Assembly: GCA_932521025.1 (NCBI GenBank)
Contig: OW051471.1
Coordinates: 8,804,001 to 8,868,000, forward strand
Source of the DNA: Oscheius onirici
Lineage: Eukaryota > Nematoda > Chromadorea > Rhabditida > Rhabditidae
Direction: 5' to 3'
DNA: 64,000 nt
Position numbers and translations under genes: made by a program. Below are positions 24,147 through 35,547 of the stretch, piece by piece. Under the pieces are notes generated by a model, which was not told where the DNA came from, searched no databases, and saw nothing but the letters and a program-made list of their open reading frames with translations. The stretch's first letter is position 1. The number at the start of each line of letters is the position of its first letter.

Positions 24147-24850
24147 ATGTTGGTCAACTGCTGTGGATCCGAGGGTTCTTACCTTTTCTCTCGGTTTAAT
24201 AGATTATGCCCGACATTCGTCCTTTCCAGTATTTTTTTACGTTCTATACGGGGTCGAGTACCTGCTCACAATCTTTCTCGCTCATCTTTGGTCCACATTT
24301 TTGTTTTCTCGACTACAATTAAAATCTGGTACAGCAACCTTCGAATCATCGACTTATCTGTTCGCCTTCGGGCGAATATGGTTCCTTATTGTTAGGCTTT
24401 TGAACTCTGCAGATCTAGGCGACGGCAAGGTTTTTATCAGCTTTATCAGATAAAAAACAGTGCGCTTTCAGGCCATTGCAATACCTATTTCCAACATTTC
24501 TCAAGTCTTTTACCTTGGCACCATTGTGCATGCATTTACCTTTCATCGTTTTTGAACGCTTCATGGCTGACTATTATCTGGATGTGAGTTGTGTGTACGT
24601 TTTAATATACGTGTGATGGCAGGGAAATTGTCGAGTAGAAAGGGATAATTCTGTCTGTTTGTACGTCAGACAACGCGTCAAAGAAAGAGTAGGCAGATAA
24701 TTGTTGAGTACGCTTTGCTCAGAAAGCCAAGTCTTTCGGAATTGTCGTTTGGAAACATACAACATTTCAGGACTACGAGACACAGGGTCGAACTTACATT
24801 GCGGTCATTGCCATTTTGGTCTCCTTTGCAATGTCATCACAGTACAAAAA
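24147..24850 (+). pseudogene. Broken Sre-like receptor copy
   Basis: Related to the receptor at 22160-23611 but in the opposite orientation and broken. From 24163, SSFPVFFYVLYGVEYL parallels SSFPELFYILYGADYF of the intact gene. The similarity then moves to another frame (TIKIWYSNLRII against RIKIWHTNMTII) and back (TYLFAFGRIWFL against FYLFATGRLVML), so at least two indels are needed. It resumes with IVFERFMADYYL near 24545 and DYETQGRTYIAVIAILVSFA near 24776, then stops at about 24845 with no later membrane spans. Frameshifts plus loss of the 3' half make a functional receptor very unlikely. Confidence 0.75.
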
Positions 24851-25500
24851 CGGGAAGCATCCTGAGATTACCGATAAAGACACAGAGAAGAAAAGGGGAA
24901 CTGAGAAACTCCCAGAAAATCTGAAGTTTCAATGGCCTTGTGATTGTTATATGCACACGGTTCTTACAGTTTCCAACAAAAATCTTATTGCTCGATAGAC
25001 ATAGTTTTCCCACTCTTGTATTGTTAGAATGGTAGCTTCGGCGAAAAAGCCCATCCCTGGTTCTCATTCCTTCGGTTGTTGACTGCCCCTGCCAATTGTT
25101 TCTGTGAGAAGCGACTAAATGGGTAATAATTATATGTTGTTTTTGTTTCTACTATTATATTGTAGAAGTGCGCTTTTGTCATTTCAAGCTTGGAACTCGC
25201 AATAAACCTCTTGTGTTTCGCATCTTCTGTTACAAGTTTCCAAGGGGTATGTTCCCAAACGATTTTAAGTCTTGGCTCTGAATAAAATTACGAGCCCACT
25301 GTGAGGTTGCATCTTTTCACATTCCCAGCGAATGTCCTGTCTACGAGGAAACTATGAACGCTCGCTCTCGTTGTCGCCAAGTCTAAAGCAGGTTAAGTGT
25401 ATCCTGCGCGAACTACATCTCAGCCGCTATCCGCCACCGACATTTGATTTCAGTTTCATCTCGCTGTTCATTTCAAAAGATCGGAAGTTGTCTTTCTTTT
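24851..25500. other. Intergenic, no gene seen
   Basis: The region follows the broken receptor copy and precedes the DUF288 gene. Short open frames occur, but none has conserved motifs or good splice context. Confidence 0.4.
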
Positions 25501-28500
25501 ATGTTCACATTAGAACATAGAAGTATACATGACTTTTTCAAATATGTCGTCTGCGGAGCGATTTTCCTAGTATTCATTCTGTATCAATTTGAATTTATGG
25601 AGTAGGTTTCTCAGATTGTTTAGTTAGCTTTGTTTCAGAGTAGTCACAAGTTCGAAGCCTGTTCACGAGCAGGTTGCTGTCAATTCGAGTGGATCAAAAT
25701 GGATAGTCATTACGAGCATACAGTATCCAACTGAGGATGTCAAGGTTCATTTAAAAGTCTTAATTCCAATTTTTATGGTAGAGACTTGTGGACGAACCAG
25801 GATGGAATGTTGTAGTCGTTGCCGATACAAATACTCCCAACGACTGGAAATATCCAGACGACCAGGCCATTTACAAATTTCCTATTGCCCATTTTCTTTC
25901 CATCGATCGACAACGAAAACTTTGTTAGGCCTTTTTTTATTACTCACTCAATTTTCAGTTCCCTTTGCCTACAAACTGCCGTTCAATAGTTACACAAGGA
26001 AAAATTTGGGCTATCTCTATGCAATAAAGAACGGTGCTCAATGGATCTACGACACGGACGACGATAACAAGCCATTTGGTAAGATTTTGTAGCCTGACCA
26101 CTAGACCAAGTTTCTGCCAGGTCTCGGCCTCCAACAATTTGAGTATTCCTGTTGTACAAGCGGTTTACGCTACATTGCCAAGGCAAATGCCTCAACTGCT
26201 GAAAAGCTCTTCAATCCGTACCTGTTCTACGGAGTTAAAGCTATTTGGCCTCGCGGATTCCCTCTGGAATATCTGGAAGGACACACAAATGGGAAGGACA
26301 GGATGATGTCGTGCCGGTATATGAAAGCACCTGCTGTTCAGCAAGGCATTGTCCACAATGATCCTGACGTTGATGCGATTTATAGGTAACTTTTTGACTT
26401 TGAAATAGAAAAAATTCTGGAAAGAAGGAAATGAATCACCTTATCTGACCATTGTTTCCAGACTTCTTCACGCCGAAAAAGGCGGCGGGTTGAAGGTGAA
26501 GTTCAACCCTGTAGCAGCTCCCATTGTCCTCGAAGAAGGCACTTTCGCACCCTGGAATTCGCAAAACACTCTTTTCCACGAGAGAGCGTTTTTTACTCTA
26601 TTCCTTCCCACAACTGTAGACTTCAGGTGTGCGTTATTTTTATCTGAAACTTGGAAAAATCAGGGTAACAGACATATGGCGGTCCTACTTTGCTCAAAAG
26701 CTGCTTCATCTGGTTGGAGAGCAGATTGGCTTTTTCCCGGTAAACGCCGTACAGTACCGGAACCCACATAACTTTTTGAAAGACTTTCATCAAGAAATGT
26801 AGGTTCTTTTAAGAAATTTCATAAATTTGCAAACACAGCGATGTTTACGAAAAATCTGGCGAAATTGTGGATTTTCTGAAAGATTGGGACTGCACCGTTA
26901 CGACCTTGGAAGGTTGCATGCTACAGCTAGCAGAAGAATTTGCGTGAGTTTGTTAGAATCCGTTAGAATGCAATCCGGAATTATTTTTAGGAAACATAAA
27001 TTCGTTGGTCAAAACGACAACGTTCTTATTGAGGAATGGATAGAGGCATTGAAAGACGTCGGGTATACGTTTCCACCACTGGTTCGTCTTCCTTTGCTGT
27101 CTCAACAGCCGAGAGAAAAATTCGGAAACTGTCGAGAAGCCAACTTGGACATGTCTGTCGACTCTTTCGACGCCGCGAAGGACAAAGTGATTTGTTTTTT
27201 CTTGAGTTAACCAGTTTGCAGGAGTTAGAATGGGCACAGGAAAGCATCAATACGTATACTGCAATCTTGAACTGGTGCAACGTCCACAACGGTAAATAAT
27301 CTACGAAAAGAAAGATTAAATGTGTTTTTCAGACACCTTGGAATGGCAGCTGTTGAGTCCAGAAGATTTTTTGGAATACTACATAAATCGCACCTCTGTC
27401 TTTGAAAAGAAGGATACTGTTAGGGAATAGTTTATCCCTAAAATATATTTTATCATTAAGGTACTAGTTCTAATCAACAACTATCCTTGGAAGACTTCCA
27501 TTGGTTTATTGCAGCGTCTCTATCTTCCTTTCTTCAAGCACTTAATTTTCTGTGGCACATGGAATCCAGATGACTTTGCCCATGGTCCGTCCAAGCTTTT
27601 TCTAACAATTTTAATTTTTTTCAGAAGAACTTGACCCAATATATCCCATTTCATATATCAATATGACAAAGGAAGAAATGTCTAATGGGTACAACTACGG
27701 CTGGTGTATTTCAAAAGTTCGGGATCTGAGACTTCAAAATGTTACAGGTAATGTAAAAATTTATACTGTTTCTATGTATCTAGGCTACTATTTCGTTTCC
27801 GACGACTCCGGATTCAACTTTTGGAATGAACTTCCTTTGGACAAAGTGGTCAATCCCAGAACAACAATAGACGACAAGTTCTGGTGGAGAGACGAGTTTA
27901 TCAACAAATCTCTCGAGTTGATTGAAGGAAAATACAAAAACGACTTTAAAATTCAGCACAGCTGGCACTGGTTTCAGCAAGGGGTAACGGAGAATTCGCC
28001 TTTTTACAAAATTTTTAGATTCTTAAAAAGTATGGAAATGTGGATACGAGAATGAACTTCATTCAAAAATACAAAGCCTGTCTTTCGGATTTGTAAGTAG
28101 CACATAGAAATTGATGAAACTCAAACTTCAGCTTCTATCTTCCCTGGGATGCCATGAACTTCTTTGGGGATATGATGGAGGTTTTTGCAGATGCCCATGT
28201 TATGGTAGAATCGGCAATGGGAAAACTGCTCGATATCATAGACTACGAAAAGTGAGTCGTAACTTCTACATTACAAAGAAATCCCGGAGACGCTTGTTGT
28301 GTATAGAAGGGCTTTTATTTCCTTCAAGAATCATCGGGATTTCAGAGGCGGCCCTGTCGAGTATCTCTGGGGAACAGACAGAATCCGTTACGAGGTCTAC
28401 AACAAATCGATGATAGCTTTACATCCAATCAAATTATCGGGTACACATAATATCACAGAACAACGCCAAAGATACTGTCAAAGTGTCGTCAAGTTCGTCG

Positions 28501-28541
28501 GCGAAGAAGCATACGGGGCAGAGATTAATATAGTCAAGTAA
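25501..28541 (+). CDS. DUF288/STELLO-like glycosyltransferase, type II membrane protein
   Basis: Starts at 25501 with a short cytosolic tail and a signal anchor (KYVVCGAIFLVFILYQFEF). The catalytic-type region follows across many short exons: SKWIVITSIQYPTEDVK, WNVVVVADTNTPNDW, LGYLYAIKNGAQWIYDTDDD with a DDD metal-binding-like run, FNPYLFYG, ARGFPLEYL-like (WPRGFPLEYL), CRYMKAPAVQQGIVHNDPDVD, FAPWNSQNTLFH, and TDIWRSYFAQKLLHLVGE. These are hallmarks of the DUF288 family; plant STELLO proteins are Golgi glycosyltransferases of this family, and nematodes carry several copies of unknown substrate. The C-terminal half (28300-28541) ends with CQSVVKFVGEEAYG and TAA. It probably acts in the Golgi. 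The stop lies 8 bp from the stop of the next, convergent gene. No frameshift was found in the exons I followed. Confidence 0.8.
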
Positions 28542-28548
28542 TAAATAT

Positions 28549-29624
28549 TTACAGAACAAAAAGAATGCAAGTTGCTTTACCGGCACCCAGCTGACAGTGT
28601 TTTCTTGCTACCAAACGGAAAGCAACTTCTTGGTCTGAGCAAAGGACAGACACGTGATTTCGCTTGGAGGCCGATAAAATGGCACCGATAGTTCGCTTGG
28701 ACATGACGCTGTCGTCCACACGCATTCCCTGAAATACTGAGTTCTTTTTAGAATATAACTTCAAATTAAATCTTCGTTTATGCCGTCTAGAGAAACTGCT
28801 TGAATAGAAACTATCTGAAAAGTGCGCTTTTTCGTCAAACCAACCTCGACAAGGATCTTCTGCAACTCGCGATCGTTGCATCTGTCGTTTTCAATGGGAA
28901 CTTCTTCAGGTGCAAAGTTTGGATTCGTTTTGTAACCAGTAGGTACCACTTTCAGCTCGTTTGATTCTTGCATGCTTTTTCCCTGAAACGCGAATTTTAT
29001 ACACAACGTTTACGAAATAGTTGACATTTGTTGCAGGCATTGTAACAGACGGAGAGCCAACTAAAAACTTTGGAATTCTTCTGCGCTTCATATAGCTTCT
29101 AAACATTATACGAATTCCCGGAGATCTTGTGAAGGTTGACGGTGTAGCAGTAGGAATGGTTGAGGCAGAGTGGACAGTTGATGTTGATAGATTATTCTCG
29201 ATTATATTTGGCCTTCTTGAAAAAGGCTTTGAGGCAGAAAGTTGATATTTGGACAGATCAACTATCTCGGGAACAAATTCTGCAGGTCTTTTTTACCATT
29301 TTGAAGAATTTCTACCTTCATCAGTGTCGCGAATAACTGACAGCCGTTGTAATTCATAAGTATCCGGTGAGAAATGGCGATGTTTAATTTTCTACACACA
29401 TTTTTTTAATAAATTTAAAACTCAAACCTTTAGAGGATTGAAACGTTTTGCTCGAGTCTCATATCTATGAATTTCCGGTCGTGAAGCACAAGGAGGGCAA
29501 GGCTGGTTCATAGCTGCACGTAACTAATATTTCCAGAATCACGTTATTTACCTTCGCCATGTTTCACTGAACACTGACCGAATACAGAGATGATCAGGCA
29601 GAAGAGTTTGAAAAATAATAGCAT
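28549..29624 (-). CDS. Ground-like domain secreted protein (GRL type)
   Basis: Starts at 29624 with a signal peptide (MLLFFKLFCLIISVFGQC). Short exons then give NQPCPPCASRPEIHRYETR, a Ser/Thr/Pro-rich spacer with dibasic sites (SYMKRRRIPK) and the C-terminal domain. That domain has CNDRELQKILVE, then after an intron SKRTIGAILSASKRNHVSVL, CSDQEVAFRLVARKHC and ATCILFVL-stop. The spacing of the four cysteines (CN..L, VLCS, HC, TC) is that of the ground-like domain found in nematode Hedgehog-related and cuticle-associated proteins. Cuticle or pharyngeal lining function is likely from family knowledge. The intron before the final exon (28850 to about 28736) is needed to keep the domain in frame. 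An alternative acceptor inside it gives a different, probably wrong, end. Confidence 0.7.
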
Positions 29625-30141
29625 GGATGGGGACTGTGGTGGTTCAAAACAATGACAAGCGCGGCAAGGGTCTCGTTTTGGATCGAACTTGAGTTTTTTT
29701 AAGTTGGCGAGATGCGGATCTTATGAGAAAAGAAACGATCAACTGAGGTATGCAAAACAATGGAAAAGATTTCAAATTTTGACATCTTAAATTATCATAG
29801 AAGAAAACTAGATGCGTTGCTGGCAAGCTTATTCACTACAGAAACTAGGGTATATGGTTAAAGTTCAAAATAGTTTTCCTTCAAACATCAAAGTGTATGT
29901 ATGTCCCATTTATTTGTTAATTTGTGAACACTGACTTTTGTAGAATGCGATCAAGAAATCCTCACAACTGTACATGAAAACGTCAAATTTCAATTTATCT
30001 TTTGAGCCCAGCGAACATTCTTCTAAGAATTCATGTGCAGCATGCGTTTTTTCTTCGAATACCTCTTATCAGCACGTGTCTACTTAAAAGCCGGATTGTA
30101 CCCGCATGATAGGCATTATTTGTGCTTTGCCTTTCCCCAAA
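29625..30141. promoter_or_regulatory. Shared upstream region of divergent GRL-like and lipase genes
   Basis: 517 bp between the start codons of two divergently transcribed genes, so both promoters must lie here. A cacgtg E-box-like site is at about 30075. No further motif could be assigned. Confidence 0.4.
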
Positions 30142-31927
30142 ATGCGTCTTCCAATTCTTCTTCACACGCTTTTGACACTAACAGCCGCTGAAGGTGTCTA
30201 TGGTCCGATTTCGGCCAATTTCAATACATGGCTAAATGCCAACGGCTACGAGTCCGAAGACTTTCTGAGAGCTGACTACGGAACACAGGGCAGTTATGGA
30301 GGGACGACGCCGACTATCAGTCGGACTTCCAACACACCGGTCATTTTCTGTCACGGTAATACGGACACAGCACTGCAGACGGACAGTTTCTCTACTGGAT
30401 GGGATGCTACGATTCTTGTGAGAGTGGCCAAAATACAATATATACGTTTCAGTACTTCTTGGCCAACGGCTATACTCAAGCCGACTTGTATGCCACATCT
30501 TGGAGCGACAACAAGAAGGCCAATGCTGGCAAAAGAACTCATTCATGTTTTGAGGTTACTCGGCTGAGAAAATTCGTTGATGCTGTGCTGAAATACACCG
30601 GAGCACCGAAGGTTTCGATGATCACTCACTCAATGGGAGTGACGCTTATGAGAAAAGTTATCAAGGGAGGAACTATTACAGATTCGGACGGTTATTTTCC
30701 TTCAGTGCAATACTCATTTTTTTCAGGGAGCACTTGCAATCTTGGACCTGGAATTTCACAACAAATAGAAGTTTTTGTAGGGCTGTCAGGGGCTAACTAT
30801 GGCATGTGCAACTGTGAGGTGAGCTCGACTTTTTCGTTTGTTATATTTCGGTGGCGTTAGAAGCCTACGACTCCTCCGTTTCGGAAAACACCACTTCTAT
30901 TTTCCGCAAATAGAGCATTAGCGGCAGTGTAGCTGCGAAATTTGGCGAGAGCGAATCCGCCGCGCGGCAACTCAAAAATATTTCACTGAAGGGATCATCA
31001 CAAATGCGATTTAAGCCCATTTTGTAATTTTCTTCCGAGATTTAACTTCAAAACGGACATTACATCGATTATCAAACGACAGAACACAAAAAGAGTACCG
31101 AAACATCAAATGGAAACGAAAAAACTCGTATTTTGCACACAAATGCAAAAAGTGCGTAGGTCATTTTCTTTCATTATCTTTCAGTTTTGCTTTAATCCAA
31201 CTATCTCTTTACGATGAACACTACGAAGAAGCAAAATAATTGAGAAAAACATAAAAAACCTCGGCTTTACCAAAATTCTTGCGTTTCGCGCCAGTTTTTT
31301 CAAACCGCTGCGCACCAACTTGGGCATACGTTCACAACAGCTACACCGTCGCTTTAACAAATCGGCAGAGAAGTGATAGAAGTGACCCATTGAGAATAAA
31401 AAATGACAGCCTGATCGGGTCAGAGTTACAAAGACGATCTCCCAAAGACAGTGTCATTGGGATCATTTCCACCAAACAAACTGAAAAGGCAAGTAGTTAA
31501 ACACACAACCTAGGGAGGAACTGCTTTTGCTGAAGCCAGCTGTAATAAGAAAAATGGATTTTGGCCCGGCGATTACTGTGGCTTGAACTCTTTGACTTGT
31601 GGGCTTCATCCTCTACCATATCCATGTACTCCATCAACTGGAGTGGTTTATTCGAGCTATCTCACTCTTCTCAACAACGACCCCACCAAGGAAGCGGATT
31701 ACGTTTTCTCAGCATGGAGCCTAGGTAGGCTCTTCGTATTTCTTCTAGTAACAAATTTAGCCGACGATGTTATACAGTATCAAGACATGGCTTGGGGACA
31801 TCCAAGCTCGCTTATTCCAACCTCCACCGACCACAAAATCTATCAGAAGTTCACACATATGCAGACAAAAGAACAAACATATGCTGATCAGTTCGTCATG
31901 GTTCACGAAAAAAGAATATCTCAGTAA
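30142..31927 (+). CDS. Class 2 lipase (alpha/beta hydrolase), secreted
   Basis: The second ATG (30142) gives a classic signal peptide, MRLPILLHTLLTLTAAEG; an upstream in-frame ATG at 30106 would bury it. Then come VIFCHGNTDTA (oxyanion region), a CFEVTRLRKFVDAVLKYTGA helix, the nucleophile elbow THSMGV with the catalytic Ser, GLSGANYGMCNCEGGTAF, and GFWPGDYCGLNSLTCG with the conserved cysteines of nematode lipases. The tail has ADDVIQYQDMAWGHPSSL and TAA at 31925-31927. It resembles the worm lips family and should hydrolyse lipid esters outside the cell or in the gut lumen. Introns are about 40-60 nt, except one of 695 nt (30819-31513) that interrupts CNCE/GGTAF and probably took up an insertion. 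All junctions read are GT-AG. Confidence 0.85.
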
Positions 31928-32688
31928 TACCAGCATTAACTATAATGGCAAACATGAATATACTTATTGATAAAATATTTGAATAATAAAACAATAAAAC
32001 TAATACAGGGTTGGCCACTAATAAGTTGCCACTCGTGTCTAGCGTCGCGTAGATACATCGTTTAAATCTGATTTTCTGGCTTATATTAGCCTTACATTAA
32101 GCCGATATTACCCCAAAGTATCAGCCAATTTGATTGAACTATCTGGTTTTACGGGTCGATTTACTGATGGAAGATTTGGTATTTTTTCATTTATTTTGGC
32201 CATATCTCCGTCATATAGCAAACTCCCTGCTTCTGAATCTCTATCTCTCATAGAGTTTTATAGACCGCATTCCTGTGAACAGGATCACACTGTCTGGTTT
32301 TGTGCTTCAAAAGTTTAAGTTTTCCTCAGCTGGTTCATTTTTTTGCAATTGTGAGCTTATTAAAACCTTCATATCTCAGTGGTTGTTTGAGATAGCTTCG
32401 ATTTTTCAACGCCATTAAAAAGAGCTTGTCAAGAAATATTTGACTGTAGAACATCATAAGGCCGAAAAGTTATTTTCTTACCCCCAGTTTTGCTCGCATG
32501 AACTGGTGATATGCGTGGAGAAAAAGTCCATGATGCGGGTATCATGGATCGAGAAATTTATATTTTTTTTATGCTAGAAAACGATACCCTATAAAATAGC
32601 TATAAATAATACTTTATGGATAGCGCAGCAGATTCGTAGTGAACGCTAGATAACCCAGACTAGAGGTCCTTTGAGAGGCTGGACGAGT
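31928..32688. other. Intergenic, A/T-rich, no gene
   Basis: Several aataaa-like signals just after the lipase stop fit its 3' end. The rest shows no exon chain or recognisable repeat. Confidence 0.45.
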
Positions 32689-32729
32689 GCACAGGCAGAC
32701 TCCACAAGACTTGTGGAGTCTGCCTGTGC
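32689..32729. repeat. Perfect 20-bp-arm palindrome with 1-nt centre
   Basis: Arm gcacaggcagactccacaag (32689-32708), central a (32709), then its exact reverse complement to 32729; one more base pair extends it on each side. Long palindromes with no spacer are unstable and rarely kept. It could be the joined ends of a small inverted-repeat transposon. Confidence 0.9.
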
Positions 32730-32775
32730 ATTGCATGGATGAGTGTACAGTAGAGATGTGCGGAAATTTTGTCTG

Positions 32776-33153
32776 CAAAAGTGCGTAAAGCGCACGTCAT
32801 TTCGTTTTTCACGTGTTTTTCTCAATTTTTTTTCGGTTTTCGTACTTTTCTCGATGAACACAGCCCAAATACACTTGCAAAAAATATAAACAGAATAAAA
32901 AAAGGTTTATACAGGGAGAAAAACTCGTTTCCGTGAAACAAATTGTCGTGGATTTCCGCGGAAATGCGTACGGAAATTCCGCGGAAAAACGTTCACGGAA
33001 ATGCCTTTTTCTCGCTGTGAAAACCTTTTTTTATTCTGTTTTTATTTTTTGCAAGTGTATTTGGGCCGTGTTCATCGAGAAAAATACGAAAACCGAAAAA
33101 AAATTGAGAAAAACACGTGAAAAACGAAATGACGTGCGCTTTACGCACTTTTG
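32776..33153. mobile_element. Inverted-repeat (MITE-like) element inserted in a retrotransposon fragment
   Basis: Outer arms of about 130-145 bp are inverted copies: caaaagtgcgtaaagcgcac at 32776 and its complement ending at 33153. They continue inward through cgttttt...cacgtg and the aataaaaa/tttttatt stretches. The centre holds smaller inverted motifs around ttccgcggaaa. There is no transposase. The right end abuts the reverse-transcriptase fragment on the minus strand, so the insertion seems younger than the retroelement. Confidence 0.85.
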
Positions 33154-34815
33154 AAGATTTTTGATGATATCTTTTAATTCGGTACGAACTCCAGCAGTTA
33201 TTGGTCGAACCCTCTGCTTAATCGGTTTCCAGTGGCCTACTTCTATGTCGTGTTTGGCAAAATAAGTCTGCCTCAACTCTGAGTCACAGCACGCGAGAAT
33301 ATCATGATAATTCTCGACTAGTCTTTCGATTATGTCAGAAATGGGCTCTTTTTCAGCATTCCCATTCAAAATATCGCGTAATTCTGATTTCTTTTCTTCA
33401 AGAGACCTAGCGTTGGCCATCAGATTCGAATCGAGCATCTCGGCTGTTTTCGATAGGCTAGAAACAAAGTATATGTTGCTGGCCTTGGACCACTGTCCAA
33501 CCTCCTGATCTTTTCGTAGAACCATAAGATAAGGACTTGTATTGTTGACGAGAATACTAGCTATGCCCACCTCATTTGTGTGACAGATTCCCTGTAACAT
33601 GATGACTCTGTTCTTTTCATCCTTTACCGGACTGAAAGCCATGGTTGATTGTGCATTTGGCTGATTCGACTGTATATCAACTCACTGAGCTTCTTCAGGG
33701 TTAATCGTGACCCTTCTAACAATTCTGACGATTTCTTTCACGTCTATTTTGCCTACACTAGGGACTTCGAGAACTGAATTTCGGACGGCTGTGCCCCGGA
33801 AACAATCACGACAGTTCCCGTACTACCCAAAAAGTTGGCACGATAGTACGATTTTTCTCCGAAAAGAGGAAGATTTATCTGCCTGGCGACTACATTGAAG
33901 GCTTTTTGACACTTTTGTTTCAGGGAAATAGCTGATACTGGTCGACGAGATCGGTCAAGGTAAAAAGCCATGTCTGAAACAGCTTGTTGGCCCGACTGTT
34001 GTGCTCTTAGATTGTTATGATTGTTCGCCCCAGAGTTTTGAACATTTCAGTTTGAACAACATTTCTTTTGGGCATCGATCAGCAAAGTGTCCTTGCTCCT
34101 GGCAGTTGCAACATGCACCTGGACTAGCAAGATTGCTCGGCCTTGGCTGATGAGGCACTTGTGGTCTTACGGAAGAACCTGGCCTGGGTGGAAGTCTAGC
34201 GTCGCGAAAATTTTGCTGTGAACTTTCTCTAGAAGGATTCGGTGGGAAAGAGGATTTTGTCGAAAACGGGTGGAAGGCAGTCCAGTTAGGTTAGGCAATG
34301 GTCCACCAGAACCGCCGAGACGTACATTGCGTGACGAATTGTTAACAGGATTTGACCTGTTAGTTAGCGAAAGACTCGGAGTTTTGATAGGTACGTTCTG
34401 CTCTAGTTGCAAGAGTCTTCAATCTCGAATAAGCTGTTTCGTCTGACGTTTCGATTATCTCTGTTGCTTCGAGAGCATTGGGCCCACTGCAGATACTACG
34501 ATAGAGATGTTGTGCTCTGATAAACGACACTTGTTCGGCTGATAGACTTGGATGAGCTTTGGCGGTCAAACTTTCAAGTTGATCAAGGTATCCGATCAAT
34601 TTTCCCGACTCAAGCACAAGCTTTCTCAGTTTTTCAGAGGCTCGGAGGCTTTTGAGACGTGAATCACCTTTGAGTTCAGCTTGTATAGATACAACGATGT
34701 TCGACAAGGCCCCCTGTTTGATTTCAACGGGAAGTGCTTGATAGATTTTCAAAGCCTTGGCTTTCAAGAAGTTAGCAAAGAAATCCTTTCTGAGATAACA
34801 AAAATAAATAATCAC
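33154..34815 (-). mobile_element. Ty3/gypsy-type LTR retrotransposon fragment (gag to start of reverse transcriptase)
   Basis: Read on the minus strand from right to left. The region 34815-34360 encodes a gag-like Leu/Lys-rich segment (ANFLKAKALKIYQALPVEIK). A CCHC zinc knuckle lies at about 34110-34060 (CNCQEQGHFADRC, spacing C-x2-C-x4-H-x4-C counting the preceding Cys). A protease-adjacent region lies at 33971-33650. The segment 33642-33154 ends in the N-terminal stretch of a gypsy reverse transcriptase (HDIEVGHWKPIKQRVRPI). Frames change and stops occur between segments, and the polymerase is cut off by the inverted-repeat element at 33153. No LTRs, integrase or catalytic YxDD motif are present, so the copy is dead. 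Confidence 0.75.
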
Positions 34816-34879
34816 CTCTGGATAATTGAGTAATTAGCATAAACATTCTGGACCGATGGAACAACCAACTTACCCGCGA

Positions 34880-35135
34880 AGAACCAAGGTGAAAGATTGG
34901 TGCGTTCTAGCATTAGACAGGAAGTTTCGATGCGCTGAACGGCTTACGAATACAGACGATGTACGATGGGCCAAAATTTGTATAGAGTGAATACCACGAA
35001 AAGACAGAAGGAGCAGCGGACGGCAGAAGGCTAGATGACCTCAGAAGATACGGCGGCAGCACTTGGTTCAAAAAAACCTCGACGATTGGAAGCAGCTAAG
35101 AGACACTCTTGCCCCAGGCTTGACATAGTGAAACA
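34880..35135 (+). mobile_element. LINE (non-LTR retrotransposon) 3' fragment, degenerate
   Basis: Plus-strand reading gives RWAKICIE, stop, IPRKDRRSSGRQKAR, stop, then in another frame LRRYGGSTWFKK, and finally KQLRDTLAPG. This is the order W-I-P-R-D-x-x-R-x-x-G-R-P-x-x-R-W-x-x-D-L-R-R, W..., W-K-x-L-x-x seen at the C-terminus of many non-LTR reverse transcriptases. Two stops and two frameshifts show decay. It lies back to back with the gypsy fragment. Confidence 0.65.
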
Positions 35136-35547
35136 TTAAACCCCTGGATATCTTTTTGGTTTTTATTATTTCTCTCCGGCTCAGTTGATGATTTTTCTAC
35201 ACTTGCTGTCCGTATTTACGAGAAACCCTTACTTACGCACGCCTGCGTCCATTCGAAAAGCATAGGCAGGTTGCAAGAACGATTGTTCAAAAGCCTTAGG
35301 CTTAGGCGTTTCGTTTTCAAATGGGGCTCAACACCACGTATCTGACTCTAGTGAAAAAGTACCAAGGAGTCTGAAAAATATTTACTTAAAGTCCGGTTGA
35401 TAATGTAGCGTGTAGGTGTTTTGAATAACCCTCTAGTTAAGCCTTTCTTTCTGAAAGACGTACCTGCGTTTTAAAAAAACTATTCAAGGCTTTCTTTATT
35501 CAAAATACTTTGTTCTTCAAAATATGGCACACTGTTTGTAATAATTT
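35136..35547. other. Intergenic upstream of the Srx-like gene
   Basis: No coding signal seen. It should contain the promoter of the gene at 35548. Confidence 0.4.

Noticed and set aside
31279-31500. 73-codon plus-strand ORF in the long lipase intron
   Set aside because: No recognisable domain, no splice logic, and removing the whole intron restores the conserved CNCEGGTAF motif.
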